A stretch of 64,000 bases of DNA from assembly GCA_964023275.1 (NCBI GenBank), contig OZ029916.1:44678080-44742079 (forward strand), read 5' to 3'. The position numbers and the translations under genes were made by a program. Below are positions 32,751 to 45,200 of this stretch, piece by piece (positions within the stretch are counted from its first letter, which is position 1; each line of letters begins with the position of its first letter). The notes under the pieces were generated by a model, which was given only the letters and a program-made list of their open reading frames with translations, was not told where the DNA came from and searched no databases. This DNA is from Norana najaformis. Its lineage: Eukaryota; Annelida; Clitellata; Crassiclitellata; Hormogastridae.

Positions 32751-34331
32751 ATGGCGACTCGGGTTGGATTTTCTGAGGCCACTCTGACCGTCGAGAAGAA
32801 GGCCTGGTTTTTGTGCAAATTCCTCTGTCAAACTCTGAACGAGGAGAACTTCGAGAAGGTTCGACTGCACGTGAGCAACTGCAAGGGCGTCAAGACGCGC
32901 GTGAAGCTGAGTCCGAAGGGCTGGTCGGTCGGGTACAAACCGTCCCACGTCCGCCACTTCAACCAGAAGCTCCCTTACGAGACCTTTCCCCTCGACTTCA
33001 TCGATGACATCTTCCCGGACGCCCAGTTCATCAATGTCCTGCTGTGCGTCTTCCGCATGCAGAGCGTTCCCGGGCTGGAGTTCGAGATCGTCGCCTACAA
33101 ATTCGTCGACAGCGCCACCTGCAGGCAGATTGAGGAACTCTTCCAGGTACTTGTTGGAAACGCCCGCCCGGACAGGCTGGGACGGGGAGCGGCCGGTCAC
33201 CCGGGTCGCCTGAACCTGGTTCCTGCAAGGGCTTACCCGATGGGTACCCTGGCCACGGATAAGTGGGGATCCAGGGACAGGATCGGAGGGGGCGATTCGA
33301 CGGTAGAGGTGAGCGAGGTTGCTTATGGGCGGTCGGGATACACCAGCGCCCTGCCGTACGGTACGATCGTACCTGGCGATGTATTGAGGCGGAGGGCTCT
33401 TGTTGCCAGCGCTGGGTCGGATCGCCACACCATAGCGTCGCAGAGCACAGACGATCCGAACGAGATCAACTCCTACGGATCTTCGGATGTCGTTACCTAC
33501 CGTGAAGTGGCCGTCATGGTCAACCTGGATAAGTCGCCGTTCCCGTTTGATGCGCGGCCCGTGCTCCACTTCCAGCGGTCCAGGAGTTACCACTACGACG
33601 GTACGTGGATGGCGGACGTCGGCTGCCAGGTCTATGCCTCCGAGGAGGGCAAGGCAAAAGCCAGCGGCGGCGGCGGCAGCGAAGTAGGTGTTGGAGTGGC
33701 AAGAGGTTGGGTCCAGTCGAATGGTCACTCTTCTGTCGGGGTGCGTTCAGAGGGTTCGGTAGCCAGTGGACCGTCGTCAACGGATGACCTCGACGAAGCC
33801 ACCCAGCTGTTCAGCAACGGTGTGTCCCTCTCCTACTCGAACGTCCGAACCCCGAGGCAACACAACGTCGCCATCACCTCGATGGACGTCATAGACGGTC
33901 CCTCGCGGACCACCTCGCCTCTCCACGATTCCAACGACTTGACGTCGACTGTGCGGCGCGTCTACAGCCGGGGGGTCCCAGAGCGCGGACGGACCCCCGT
34001 CTCAGAGCTCGGCATCGGTCGCACCAGCCGTGGCCATTCGGAGACGTCCCATCACCAGCTCCGGTCACGCTCCGTTGAACCTCTCAATGATGATTTCCGC
34101 TACCTGACCGTGTCGCGACCTAGTCGTGCGGCCTCCCCTCGACCGCTGGATGCCATGTCGACGCTGTCGCAGTCGTCCTATTACCTGGACCCGCGCTTCA
34201 CGAAGGTCTACGTCCCGCGTCGAAACCAGCAGGTGAAGTACTCAGTTTATGCACCACCGTCTTCTGCTTATCAAGGCTCCTCTTCACGGCTGTACGCCGA
34301 GCGGGATGTCCGCAGAACGGGAAAGTACTAA
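32751..34331 (+). CDS. Intronless 526-aa protein of unknown function, Ser/Arg/Gly-rich C-terminus
   Basis: One uninterrupted reading frame with ATG at 32751 (A at -3, G at +4), preceded by an in-frame TAA inside a LINE tail. I do not recognise the family. Residues of about 1-135 look like one folded domain with alternating strands and conserved-looking aromatics (KKAWFLCKFLCQTL, RVKLSPKGWSVGYK, ETFPLDFIDDIFPDAQFI) and an amphipathic end (CRQIEELFQ). A PH/PTB-like fold is a guess. From about residue 140 it is low-complexity, rich in Ser, Gly and Arg, with many RS/SP/TP pairs (RGRTPVSELG, SRAASPRPLD), so probably disordered and phosphorylatable. No signal peptide or membrane helix. Codons are strongly GC-ending, unlike the AT-rich flanks. 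A possible donor CAG|GTACTT occurs just where the N-terminal domain ends, so a shorter spliced form cannot be excluded. Confidence 0.78.
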   Translation: MATRVGFSEATLTVEKKAWFLCKFLCQTLNEENFEKVRLHVSNCKGVKTRVKLSPKGWSVGYKPSHVRHFNQKLPYETFPLDFIDDIFPDAQFINVLLCVFRMQSVPGLEFEIVAYKFVDSATCRQIEELFQVLVGNARPDRLGRGAAGHPGRLNLVPARAYPMGTLATDKWGSRDRIGGGDSTVEVSEVAYGRSGYTSALPYGTIVPGDVLRRRALVASAGSDRHTIASQSTDDPNEINSYGSSDVVTYREVAVMVNLDKSPFPFDARPVLHFQRSRSYHYDGTWMADVGCQVYASEEGKAKASGGGGSEVGVGVARGWVQSNGHSSVGVRSEGSVASGPSSTDDLDEATQLFSNGVSLSYSNVRTPRQHNVAITSMDVIDGPSRTTSPLHDSNDLTSTVRRVYSRGVPERGRTPVSELGIGRTSRGHSETSHHQLRSRSVEPLNDDFRYLTVSRPSRAASPRPLDAMSTLSQSSYYLDPRFTKVYVPRRNQQVKYSVYAPPSSAYQGSSSRLYAERDVRRTGKY

Positions 34332-34996
34332 GAGAAGCTACTACGCTAATGCTGCACGGCTGTTGAAGTCCTGGAAAAATACTGAAGTGCTGGAACTACC
34401 AGTGTCTACAGCACCTCATGCTGAAGTGCTGAAAGCACCGGTGTCTAGACAACCTCGGTGCGTTAAGATCCTGCGGCTACCGTTCCTTGACTACGCTACC
34501 GCCTGGGATGCGTGCCTTGCAGAAAACATTTCATTGAATAATAGTTCCCGGTGCTACGAGAGGCGGTGGAGAAACACGGAGCTGGTCGGCGCTTGAATAC
34601 GCGTACATCCCTCTCGGACGCCACAGTGGTGTCTTGGATCTGCTCGAATCGGTAATTCAGTTATCCTACAATGCGCTGGGTCACAGAACTGTACTTTTTG
34701 TGACGTATCAGACCTCAGAATCCAGGCTGTAATCGCCTTTTATTCCTACTGCTATTACGACATCTCCTTCACCGTAACTGTGCTGGTCATGTTGCTATGC
34801 TACCAATCCAAGGCGCATTAAGTGAGGAAAAACGAAAATGAATGACACCTTTATTCCTTGTGCTATTATTTATACTCATGGGACGGAATCCAGACTCTAG
34901 CTGCTTTTCTTCTTCCTACAACTATTTACGCTTTATATCGCCACTTTTGAACATCCGTTTGCGTGTTTACCTCGCCTTTGCTTTAGTTTTTCCCGG

Positions 34997-35002
34997 AATA
35001 AA
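34997..35002 (+). terminator. Candidate poly(A) signal of the 526-aa gene
   Basis: AATAAA lies about 665 bases after the stop at 34331, with no other gene recognised between. Confidence 0.35.
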
Positions 35003-36704
35003 CTAAGGCTGCTACTGAACAAGCTACTATTGCTTCTGCGAAACTTTTGACAGCATTTTCGTTTTTTTACAACATCGTCTGCAGTAGATGCTGTCGCATT
35101 TTTCCATGGATGCAGTTCTTGCCATTGGCACAGGATGTGAAGACTAAAATATCTCAAACTTTATCAGTCTACGGTGCAGAATCCAGTGTCCCCCAAGGGA
35201 ATATAAATTGTACACAACAGAAGAGAATTTGTATATAACGCTAGTTTACTGCTTCGCTGATTTGCATGCTAAAGATATTCGAGGTTCACGTTAACGGTTA
35301 TGGATCATCGGGCATTGGAGTGTTTGAAAAATCGCGAAATGCCGACCTATGAATATATAATTTTAACATCTGATGATATGCTCACTCGAACTAAAAGTTT
35401 ACCAAATATTGGCCTACGAAAAATAAATACAATAAGTAATGAAATATTGTAAAATCCGGAAATATCTTGGAAACATCAGATTGTTTGTTCTAATGTATAG
35501 TCGAATATGTGTTTTGATTGTTACATACAACACAGGATGTTAAAGAGGCCAAGATCCACGACGTCGAGGCAAAAACCCACAAAGTTAGGGCCAGGCCCCA
35601 TGAGCCGAGGTTTCATATTTGCCCTGCGTCAGTGTGAAACGATCCAACCCAGTTTTTGGGTTGGGTAACTTATTATGTAAGAACCCAGTGCCTTGGTATC
35701 AGCCACCATACTGCAGTGTATTACATTCTGGCATTTAATAAAAGTAAAAACCAGAATAAACCTGCAACTTCAAAATGCAGGTTTTGAGGCCTGAGGCAAT
35801 AAATTACGATGCCGAGGCCAGAAGCCACGAGGCCGAGGCTGAGGCCATCAATTTTGGCCTCGAAGCCAACCCTGGCCTCGAGACCTAAATTCGTTGGCAC
35901 AAACATATAACTTGGGTCATAGCTATTTGAGTTATATAGCTGTTTGGTGGCAAACGTGTGAAAGGTTTGATAGTCATTCTAAAGATGTATAAATACTGTC
36001 TAATTGTTTTAAAACAATTGTCACGAAAAGCAGTTGAGACAGCCTGAAAGACATTAACCTCTTCCGTGGCCTTGCCTTCAGTTGCATGCACTTTGTACGA
36101 CACTCCATGACACAAGAAACACAACAGAATGTTACGGTCGAGTAAGAACTTGGTCGTAACTCTAGCTAGAGTTTATATCGTGTACAGTGAACTGTTTAAC
36201 CTTTTTCGGATTTCCGAAGCTGAGCGATGCTAGATGATTTATCTTGTATGCTGGCCTGCAGGTGCTTGGTTCATGCGATAACTTGCCAATTACTGGCCAT
36301 ACATCTTGTTGATGTAAACACTTTTGTGCTATCTTGTTGACGTATACATTTTTCATGTCATTTTGTTGAAGTGTGCTAATCTTGTGCTATCTTATCGATA
36401 TTTACTCAATGCGCTGTCTTGTATTCTTTATGGCACGATCATATTAATATGTCTTTGTTTAAGCTCTATAGGCAAGTTCAACTTTAATCCTGGCGCGGAG
36501 ACTTATGGGCAGGAAATTGGTAGTTTGTAAACCGCGGCGAAAGATCTTTATTTTTGCCATTTTTCAGATTGTAACCATGGGAAAGGCAAGCGGACATTTT
36601 ATTTAAAACGAGATTCGAATTATGCAATAAGGGACGCGTTTTAGTGGCGTGTACCGTAAATGATTAGATCCACCAATCGACGACCTGGAAGATGTAGTCA
36701 CGGG

Positions 36705-36730
36705 CTGCGCATGCGTAGTAGCATGCGCAG
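36705..36730. promoter_or_regulatory. NRF1-like palindromic site pair
   Basis: Two 10-base arms (CTGCGCATGC and GCATGCGCAG) form a perfect inverted repeat around GTAGTA. Each contains the TGCGCATGC core of NRF1-binding sites. No gene start was recognised nearby. Confidence 0.3.
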
Positions 36731-37152
36731 TATTAAAGCTGAGCTCGCTTATTTTAATGATGTTCTTTTCACAGCTATCTTGTTAATGTTTATTTCATAC
36801 GAAATTCTGGAAGATATGAGACTTCGAATAAACATTAGAACGGTTTATATGAAATGCTTCTGTGCTTACCAAACGTACCGTGATGTTTGCAATATTACAG
36901 GAATATTTTGTTTAGCGTGATAACAAACATTGCTTTTCGACCTAAAAACCAGTTTTCATTTGTTTGTTTTTTCTCGAGTCGGTTAAGTTGCAAGCCAACT
37001 TGGCAACTTTGCATGTCAGCTGTAAGTGGTCAGTACATTTGCTAATTTATCATCAGTGATCAGTTACTTGGCAGAGTAACCTGGTTTGTTTATTTTTGAT
37101 TGGTTACTTTGCAAGTAAACTGTGATTGGTCAGTTAACTTGCAAGTCAACTT

Positions 37153-37331
37153 GGTCAGTAACTTTGCAGATCGGTTCTTATTGGTTGGTTACTTTGCAAA
37201 TCAACTGCAAGTGGTCAGTAACTTTAGATATCGATTGTTATTGGTCGGTTACTTTGCAAATCAACTGCAAGTGGTCAGTAACTTTAGATATCGATTGTTA
37301 TTGGTCGGTTACTTTGCAAGTTCGAAATCTC
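37153..37331 (+). repeat. 60-bp tandem repeat (3 copies)
   Basis: Units begin GGTCAGTAACTTT and contain GGTTACTTTGCAAATCAACT. Copies 2 and 3 are almost identical; looser relatives extend upstream to about 36990. Confidence 0.85.
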
Positions 37332-38660
37332 ATTGCCGCCTGCCAATTGCGAATTGATTGCATGATTGCATGACCATAAATTACAGTAATTTTCTGGTAT
37401 AAAGATTCGGCCTGTGTAGTTTTGGCTATACTGTAGAATCTGTGGAATTCTAAGCAGCTGTTGAGTTGTTATATTGTTCATAAAGACAAAACATTGCGAT
37501 TGAGGTCAGATACAAGCTAGATGGAACATTGCGTGTGATGTTATGTAGCAAAGCAACGTGACGCCATGTTGTAATAACTGGACGCTTTTAACGCCTGTAT
37601 CTTTATTCTGTTTAACCTGAAATAAGATTTGATTTGCACAGTGCAAGGTGAAGGCAAATATTATTTTTGGAACAGCTTATAATGACGTCGGTTTATACTT
37701 TACGATGATGTATACCTAAATTTTCCGCGCCTCAGATTCAGGTGTACTGACATTGCGCCCGTTACAAGTGCGCTAAATAAATAAATCTTCCTCCAAATGA
37801 ATAATTTATTCTATAGCGTCCTCTGGTGCTTTCATTTGGCGGACGCCTAAGCAGCCCGGAGCAACATTAGGTGAATTGATTGTTGGCCAATTATCATTTG
37901 TTTTTCTTAGGCAGATTTCTTGACCGCGTGGTCGCCTTTGTTTTTCGTATGATTGTTGTTTCTGGCCTAGGGTTCTGACATTTTCAAAATAGGCCAGATT
38001 TTGTTGGATGCAAAGACTTTCACATAACTATGAACGTCACGTTTCTTGTATCAAGGCAAGATGGCTACAGCTGTGAATCGAAATAAATATTATTATGCAA
38101 ATGATGAAACACGCCAGGTTGAGTCTCGCTAAAAATCTCTTCTGTGTTACATTTGATATATTCCTTCAGCTCGATTTGAATATGTCCTGTACGTATGCAG
38201 TGTTTTTAGTCAGTTTTCTTGTGCCTACTATCATGGATAGGCCTACTATAGGATGTGTTTGGTTCAACCTGGGTGTTTAGGCACTGTTTTGTAGGCCTAA
38301 ATGAAATAATTTTATGTTCATGCATCGTGATATTTGTATAGCGCTCTACCAGAATCTCCCAGAAGCACTAATTATGCGCGTCTGTATGTTTGCAAGCCAT
38401 ATACGGTCTCTGTCTTATTTTGGTGGCGTATTGTATTTCAGTTTGTACCTGTTATCTGCGTTCTTTATAGTTATACTGTGGTTGCTCGGGAGGTAATCTC
38501 GCCCGTTAATAATAATCACGGCCGCGAAGACGGCCGATGTTCACCGTACATTATTGTTTGTTTAATTCATTGATGTAGTCGCTGGTTGTTGACATATCGG
38601 CACTTCGTCGATCCAAAGTACGAATCCCACGCTGCAAGGTTGTCCAGCAGACAGCCTGCA
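37332..38660. other. Unannotated unique sequence
   Basis: No coding frame, repeat family or RNA gene recognised. Confidence 0.4.
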
Positions 38661-38664
38661 GGGC

Positions 38665-38765
38665 ACACCTAAATAAATGTAGACGTTTTCAATAGCCACC
38701 ATATGGCCTCGACCCTGCTCATTTATCAATGGAGCGGGTGATACCACAGGGCCTAAGGAAAGGAA
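38665..38765 (-). mobile_element. SINE family 3 tail relic
   Basis: Reverse complement of the family 3 end: ATATGGCCTCGACCCTGCTC and GCGGGTGATACC. Confidence 0.5.
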
Positions 38766-38964
38766 ATGATTGCTTACGCTAAGTCGCTATAAGACTGTTT
38801 GGTGGACGTTGAGTAATAGATGTCGTTCTGCACCTTCAAGCATCTCTGGTGAATGGGAAGGGGTGGATTGGGTGGGTCAGGGTAGGCTTAAAATTTCTTG
38901 AACAGGTTGGACTTAAGTTTTGAATGGAGCGCTTGAGGAATGATAGATAGAAAGACTTGAAACA

Positions 38965-39150
38965 CACGATAGTAATCGTAATCTCGAGATTTCTACAGTG
39001 CCCAACGAAAGCTTAGTCGCGGGAACCAGCTTATTCACAGTCGCTCAGCCAAAACAAAATTGATAGGCAAAAGGGGTCGGTTCCAGGTCAAGCTCCAGGA
39101 TTCAGGCAGTCAGACGACTACGGTGGATGGTGTTTGAAATTGAACGATGT
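38965..39150 (-). mobile_element. LINE family A 3' tail
   Basis: TAATCGTAATCTCGAGATTT, CTACAGTGCCCAACGAAAGC and the following untranslated region match the longest copy. Confidence 0.75.
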
Positions 39151-39274
39151 TCGGTGAACGAAAGGATGGGTGGAAGTACGAAGAATTTCCTGAATGCACG
39201 TGGTAGCTTGTTCAAGAAACGATGCACAGCGTGGGATATGGATCGGTTAGATAACTTCGGATGAATAAATGTAA

Positions 39275-39390
39275 ATGTAGGCATACACGTTTTTCTATAG
39301 CAACCGTAAGGCATCGACCCTGCTCATTTTTAATAAATTCATCGGATGAGATCCTTCACCATAGCCGCCTGTTCGAATGAGTACCAGGCC
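39275..39390 (-). mobile_element. SINE family 3 tail relic
   Basis: TCTATAGCAACCGTAAGGCA, TCGACCCTGCTCATTTT and ATCCTTCACC are in family 3 order on the minus strand. Confidence 0.55.
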
Positions 39391-39704
39391 GTGTTAGGTT
39401 CCTGTGTAAAAAAGGCCATCTAGCCCTAGATAAAAATCTCTGAAATAGGCCACGATCAGTAGTTGAACCGGCATCCTGACGCACAGAGGCGCCCTTGACT
39501 CCTGCTTGAACCAATGAAGCCAACAAGGTGGGTTGTGACTAGGGAGGGGCAAGAGATGAGTAAGAGGACGATTGGGTCTTTGCTTGGTACAGCACATCAG
39601 TTTAATTACACATTATTCACACAACCTACATGTTTTGTTAAATACATGATACGTATATTATGAGCGAAGGCCGAATATTGCGCGAATGTTAATTTACTAT
39701 GCTT

Positions 39705-39900
39705 AGCCCTATGCATATTCATTATGCTTAGCTCTACTCATATTCATTATGCTTAGCCTGTTCATATTCATTATGCTTAGCCTGTTCATATTCTTTATGC
39801 TTAGCCCTATGCATATTCATTATGCTTAGCTCTACTCATATTCATTATGCTTAGCCTGTTCATATTCTTTATGCTTAGCGCTATGCATATTCATTATACT
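39705..39900. repeat. 25-bp minisatellite, about 8 copies
   Basis: Unit CATATTCATTATGCTTAGCC plus CTATG, with variation. Confidence 0.85.
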
Positions 39901-40164
39901 TATACAAACGCACAAGGCAAATGCTATAAGCATAATATATGCGATGACTAAATTTAGATCGAGTCCTATTAATACTTTCTCGCATGAGTGACTGCAGCCG
40001 TGACTAGTCCTACATGTATGCCTCGGGCCATATTGCATAATACATGCAAACACATTTACGTGCACGCAAAACGCATACACAGGGGATCTGGGAACAATGG
40101 AGAAAAATCAGTCAGGTCGATGTGGACACAGGATGCTAGTAGTTCTTCGAGAATGGGACATACT

Positions 40165-40262
40165 GTACATTGCCCGTTCAAAGGGGCAGCGGGGTGGAGG
40201 ACCTCACCCGATAAATTCATTGAAAAACGAGCAGGGTCTCTATAGAAAAATCGTGTACAGTT
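40165..40262 (+). mobile_element. SINE family 3 body
   Basis: GCCCGTTCAAAGGGGCAGCG, ACCTCACCCGATAAATTCAT and AACGAGCAGGGTC match 63900-63970. Confidence 0.6.
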
Positions 40263-40342
40263 ACATTTTTACCCCTTCCACGGCTTATGTTTATTTTGTT
40301 AGAGAAAAGAAGCCTTAAGAAGGGTGGGTTTATATTTGCTGT

Positions 40343-40472
<130 letters not shown>

Positions 40473-40747
40473 GAGAGACAGACATGCTTAATGTTTTGCA
40501 TGGCCGGGCACAGATAGGACAGTAGGGGGCGTGAATAAAGCCCGAAGTTTGACTATTCGGCCTATCCTATTGGACTAAGTTAGGCCTAAGCGTTGGCTAA
40601 CGAGTCCGGGCTGATAGGTGTCTGTAATCGACGGAACACAGGAGAGCGTCACCAGACGAATGACGACGTCTTCAACTGCATATAGGATGACGTTTCATGA
40701 CGTGACTATTGACCTGTCAGGGCATTTCAGTTTGTAATTACACATTT

Positions 40748-41815
40748 AATCGTAATCGTAATCGTAATCTCGAGATTTCTACAGCGCTCAACGAAAGCTA
40801 AGTCGCGGGAACCAGCTTATTCACAGGCGCTCAGTCAAAACAAAATCGATAGGCAAAAGGGTCAAGATCCAGGAGTCAGGCACTCAGACAGTCGGACGGC
40901 TACGGTGGATGATGTTTGAAATTGAAGCGAGAAGAGAGATAAGAGGAAGAGGAAGATTCAGGATAAGATTTTTGGAAAAGAAGTGTTTTCAGTCTTGAGT
41001 GAAAGACCTGCGCAGAAACTGAAAGAGGTGAAGTGTTGGTGAGTTCGTATGATGGACCAGACAACTGTCGCAATTCTGGCGGGAGTTTATTCCAAAGGGG
41101 TGGGGCAGCTATGGCTATCGAGCGATTTCCAAATTTTAAGGTTGAGGTGACGGGAGGGCGAAGAAGTGTTAGGACAGATGAGGAGCGGGTTGAACGGAGT
41201 GGTTGGATAGTAAATAATTGACGAAGATAGGAGGGTTGGGAGGATTGAAGTGTGTTGTAGGTGAGGGATAAGACCTTGTACTCTATTCGTTCTGGTATTT
41301 TAAGCCAGTGCAGTGATTTGAGAACAGGGGTGATGTGATGGTGTTTGGGAGTTTTGGTGACAGCACGTGCGAGAGCATTCTGGATAGCTTGTAGGCGATG
41401 TATCTGGGTTGTGTCAATATTGAGGAAAAGTGAATTGCAGTAGTCAAGTTTTGCATGGACTATGGATGTGGCAATGATAGATGCGGTTTTGAAGTCAAGC
41501 ATAGGACGGATTCTGCAAAGGTCGCGGATATGCATAAAGCAAGAGCGGGAAAGATGGGTGATATGATCAGAAAAAGTAAGGTTCTGGTCGAAAATAACAC
41601 CTAAATTACGGACAGAAGAGTTAGTATTAAAGGTGTGGGTGGAGGCAGAGTCCAGGCTGAGGGAGATAGAGGGGTCAGGAATTTTCTTGAGCTGGTCACG
41701 TAGGCCGATAAGTATGAATTCAGTTTTAGATGGGTTCAGGCATAAGAGATTAGATGTCATCCAAGAGGAGATTTGTTTAACCACACAAAGAAGATTTATA
41801 GAGCACCTTTTAAAG
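40748..41815 (-). mobile_element. CR1-like LINE family A, longest copy, RT C-terminal half
   Basis: An intact frame of 294 codons (40900-41784) encodes the end of a CR1/L2-type reverse transcriptase: LCLNPSKTEFILIGL, NLGVIFDQNLTFSDHI, AKLDYCNSLFLNI, LQAIQNALARAVTKTPKHHH, LKSLHWLKIPERIEYKVL and APPLWNKLPPELRQ. The catalytic YxDD block is missing because the copy is 5'-truncated at about 41815. The 3' end has three CGTAATC units at 40749-40770. This copy defines the family whose tails are scattered through the window. Confidence 0.9.
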
Positions 41816-41977
41816 AAAACTGATCAGATGTTCCCGACCAACTTCTGCATTCTTCCACTTTTTATTTTTACGGTTGCGTAGCTTGTGTAATGGCGATTTT
41901 TACCTTAAAACTGCACCGGGCATGTTGCATGTGCCCAGCTGCTTGATTCTTATTCGAAAAACGGACTTCACTGAATA

Positions 41978-42100
41978 CACATTATTATTATTATTATTAT
42001 GCATTTATTACGCGCGCAAGGTCATCTGAAATCTGAATCTGAGGCGCGAAGCAACTGCGAGTGAAGGACTTCCTCAAGTTCCCTACACATAAGATGCATT
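41978..42100 (-). mobile_element. SINE family 2 body with (ATT)n tail
   Basis: Minus strand: AGTCCTTCACTCGCAGTTGC, GCGCGCGTAATAAATGCATA, then (AAT)n. The same end occurs at 47240-47345. Confidence 0.6.
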
Positions 42101-42134
42101 ACACGCTCATTCCCAACTCGTTATTACATGAACT

Positions 42135-42240
42135 GTTCGAGTCGTAATCCTGACTTCGAGATTTCTGCAGCGCCCAAAGAAAGCTAAGTTGGGGAACGGC
42201 CTTAGTCACGGGCACTCAGTCAAAATGAAATCGGTGAGGC
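42135..42240 (-). mobile_element. LINE family A 3' tail
   Basis: GAGTCGTAATCCTGACTTCG, AGATTTCTGCAGCGCCCAAA and GGCACTCAGTCAAAATG are in family order. Confidence 0.65.
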
Positions 42241-42244
42241 AGTT

Positions 42245-45200
42245 ATATTCTCGTGTCTGTTATATGCGGTTCTTCAGTTCAGACGAGACGTGTTCACGCT
42301 CAGTCAAATCCATTGTGTCGATGTATTTTATTATTTACTCTTCCTTTCTGTCTGCCGTCTGTCTGTCTGCGTGTCTGGCAAATCGGGGGTATGGGGCAGC
42401 CGGTTGCAGACTTGTTGAACTGGTTTATCTGGAAGAAATAACTCATTTGCAACGAATTATGCAGACTGCACGTTTAGGGCCTACATTAAGAATTGTATGA
42501 ATTCTAGCTGATGAATGTCAGTAGGTGATTCACCATCGGGTAATGTGGCTTTTAACGTAAGTCTGAATCGCGACTTAGCGATACAAAAGCAACCATTGAA
42601 ACCCAGTCATGTGAAGTGGAAATGCGAGCAGATTCGATGAAGCAGCAAAAATTCCGTACGTCACAAGACTCCCGAGAATTTCTACCACTTTCAAAAGCTA
42701 CTAAAATGCTTTCTTTGATTAAAACAATGTCAGTTCAGAGTTCAACAAGGGATCGTCCATTAAGGACGTCCTGAGATGGGGACGGATGGGCACCAAAATG
42801 CGGACAATGGGTGGGAGTTATTTCCATTGGATAGGCCACGTCAAAACCTATGGGGACAGACAGACACAGACAGACAGACAGGGGATATGAACATTATGGT
42901 ACGGCTAACAAGAAATCCGCAAAAGCAGACTATCTCCTCGAATACCCCAACAAACTTCCTTCTGTTGCACTGATCCATCTCCAACACTAAAGTGAGACAA
43001 CATGTATGTATGAATCTAGACACTTGATACAGTACTTCCTTAAGTCCTTGCCTACGATTCCTTGCTCAGTGGATAGAAATATGGCATTTGTAAACAAATG
43101 CACTACTTACTTACTAAACTTTTAAAACTGCTGCATTCACCAGCCTAAACGACACAATAAGAACAACAAATTCACCTATAAGCAAAATCAATGCTGTATA
43201 ATACAAAAACATTGGAGGGATACAAACGTTTGTGTTCCCCTCAACCTAAGAATGTTGTTCTGCAGGAAACGACCGACTAAGGAGTTTCAAGCGCAGACTC
43301 GAGATGCACTATCCAACTTTGTTTTTCTGACCGACTGTGTAATGCACCGTTGATCACACTATAGGTTTAAGTAGCACACTAGAAATTGCACCACACTGTG
43401 TTGTCCACACTGATTACCTGCAGACTAGTTTGGCAAAATGTCACATCTGAGGAAGATCCCCAGTTGCTCCCCATTAGCCACGGGCCACATAAAGCAATCA
43501 CCAAAAACTCCAGATTTTGATAAGTTTACCCCAGCATACCACCTTCTCTAAACAACCCATTTCGTTCTGATGTAACTTGCCAGCAAAGCGCCAGCATTTC
43601 ACCATCACATACAGCCAGACCATGCATGTGTCTAAGGCTATTATTATCTAGATTGTTGGACAAGTCCCCTCTGCCCCACCCCTGCGCTCTTCCACAAATC
43701 ATAAGACATATTCACCTACGATCAAATCAATAAAATCACAAGTGGAATGGAAAACGTTTCTGTGCAGTCCAGACAAGAACCCCTAACCTTCGCATCAACT
43801 GCACGTCTAACCATTACACTAATGCCAAAATGCCTACACGTTTTATGAAGATGCATATACATTCAAAATACAAATCCACAGTATAAACACTTATCTTGTA
43901 TATACCTTGTATATACCTGCATAAATGTACATGCACAATTATCCTTTTTTATTATTAAACATATCAGCAAGTTATGTGCAAGTTATATACCCAATAAATA
44001 AATAAAAGTATGTGTGACTGTGACTGGGAAAACCCAGTCAGAAAAAAATTCAGAAATTGGTTTAACGTTGCACTGGACTTGGCTGGAAGTGCTGAATATT
44101 TTGGTGAAAACCATGTTTTTAATACAAGTGGTAAAACAGTTACAGTTTAATATGTACAACTCCATGTGAAAAGTTAAGAAGAATCATGGGTTAAATCTTA
44201 CCTAAATATTAGGGACATCGGGTGTGATAGATTTTTTACGTGGAAAATTAGTTTTGAAGCCCGAAGTTCAACACGACTTTGATTGGTATACTGTGCATCT
44301 ACGCGAAAATTATGCAGAGAACTATTTTAAACCCATTTTATGTGCAACAGCCTTCCGAGTCGATTCGATTATTCACTTTGTGAGGGTTTTCTCAGGCATG
44401 GTCACATATATACACCTTTCCATATACATTTATACATACACTGTGTATGTATATGATTTCGTATATATTGCTACCTCTAAATGTATTTGTACATTCTAAC
44501 ACATACCATTATACAGTATGTATGTATGCATGCATGTCTGTATGTGTATGTCGTTTGTATGTCCGTATGCAAGTGTGTTTATGCGATCTATAAAACCTAT
44601 AAAACTCATCTGGTGTGTGTGTGTGTGTGTGCATAACTGCTGTTCATCTGTTCGTTCTTTCCAGAAATCCAGTCTTTAGTTCAAAACGAAGAAACAGTCA
44701 AGCAACTGTTTTTCCTCAACGGAATACACTGCCTTTAAGTGATTATGACTTTCATCCTCGGTTTTGTCATCCCTCTCATCGAGTTTGTTTCAAAAGTTTC
44801 CTTTGTCCCTCTGGAAAACTCAGACCTACAAGATTACGCAAGTCACACGTAAGGTAAGCGTAATGTGTGTGAGTAAGCTAAAATAAATCTTGCTTACCTC
44901 ACCTTGGTTACTTAGTATGAAGCCCCACCTTAGTATGAAGCCAGATTGATATCAGACAGGTAAGATATTTCGACAGCTTTTATCTTGATTAATTACCTGC
45001 CAAGCGAGTTGAATGTCAGCAGCTTCATCAAGGAATTACGTCATCGACTGCAGATCTTCCGGCGATTTCCTGAAACAGTTACAACTGAATTTGTGAAGCG
45101 TATGGTCTTGAACATTTCTCAGGCAAACAGAAACTCTTCCACTGATCAGAGAAATTCCACAAAAGTCCAAGGCCAAAGACCAAAATATTTCACACATAGT

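Larger units (their letters stand above)
34332..37100. other. 3' flank of the 526-aa gene, no further gene seen
   Basis: Mostly unique AT-rich sequence. The stretch 35540-35890 repeats GAGGCC/GAGGCCGAGG-like words. An NRF1-like palindrome is at 36705. No reading frame looks coding. Confidence 0.5.

Noticed and set aside
32511..33728. 405-codon open frame on the minus strand opposite the 526-aa gene
   Set aside because: It is the antisense shadow of a GC-rich gene. Its translation is dominated by Arg/Pro/Ala/Val low-complexity words, and the plus frame has the better start context and protein-like N-terminal domain.
36660..36920. 86-codon frame after the NRF1-like palindrome
   Set aside because: No recognisable family, mixed codon use, and the ATG lies upstream of the palindrome; likely chance.
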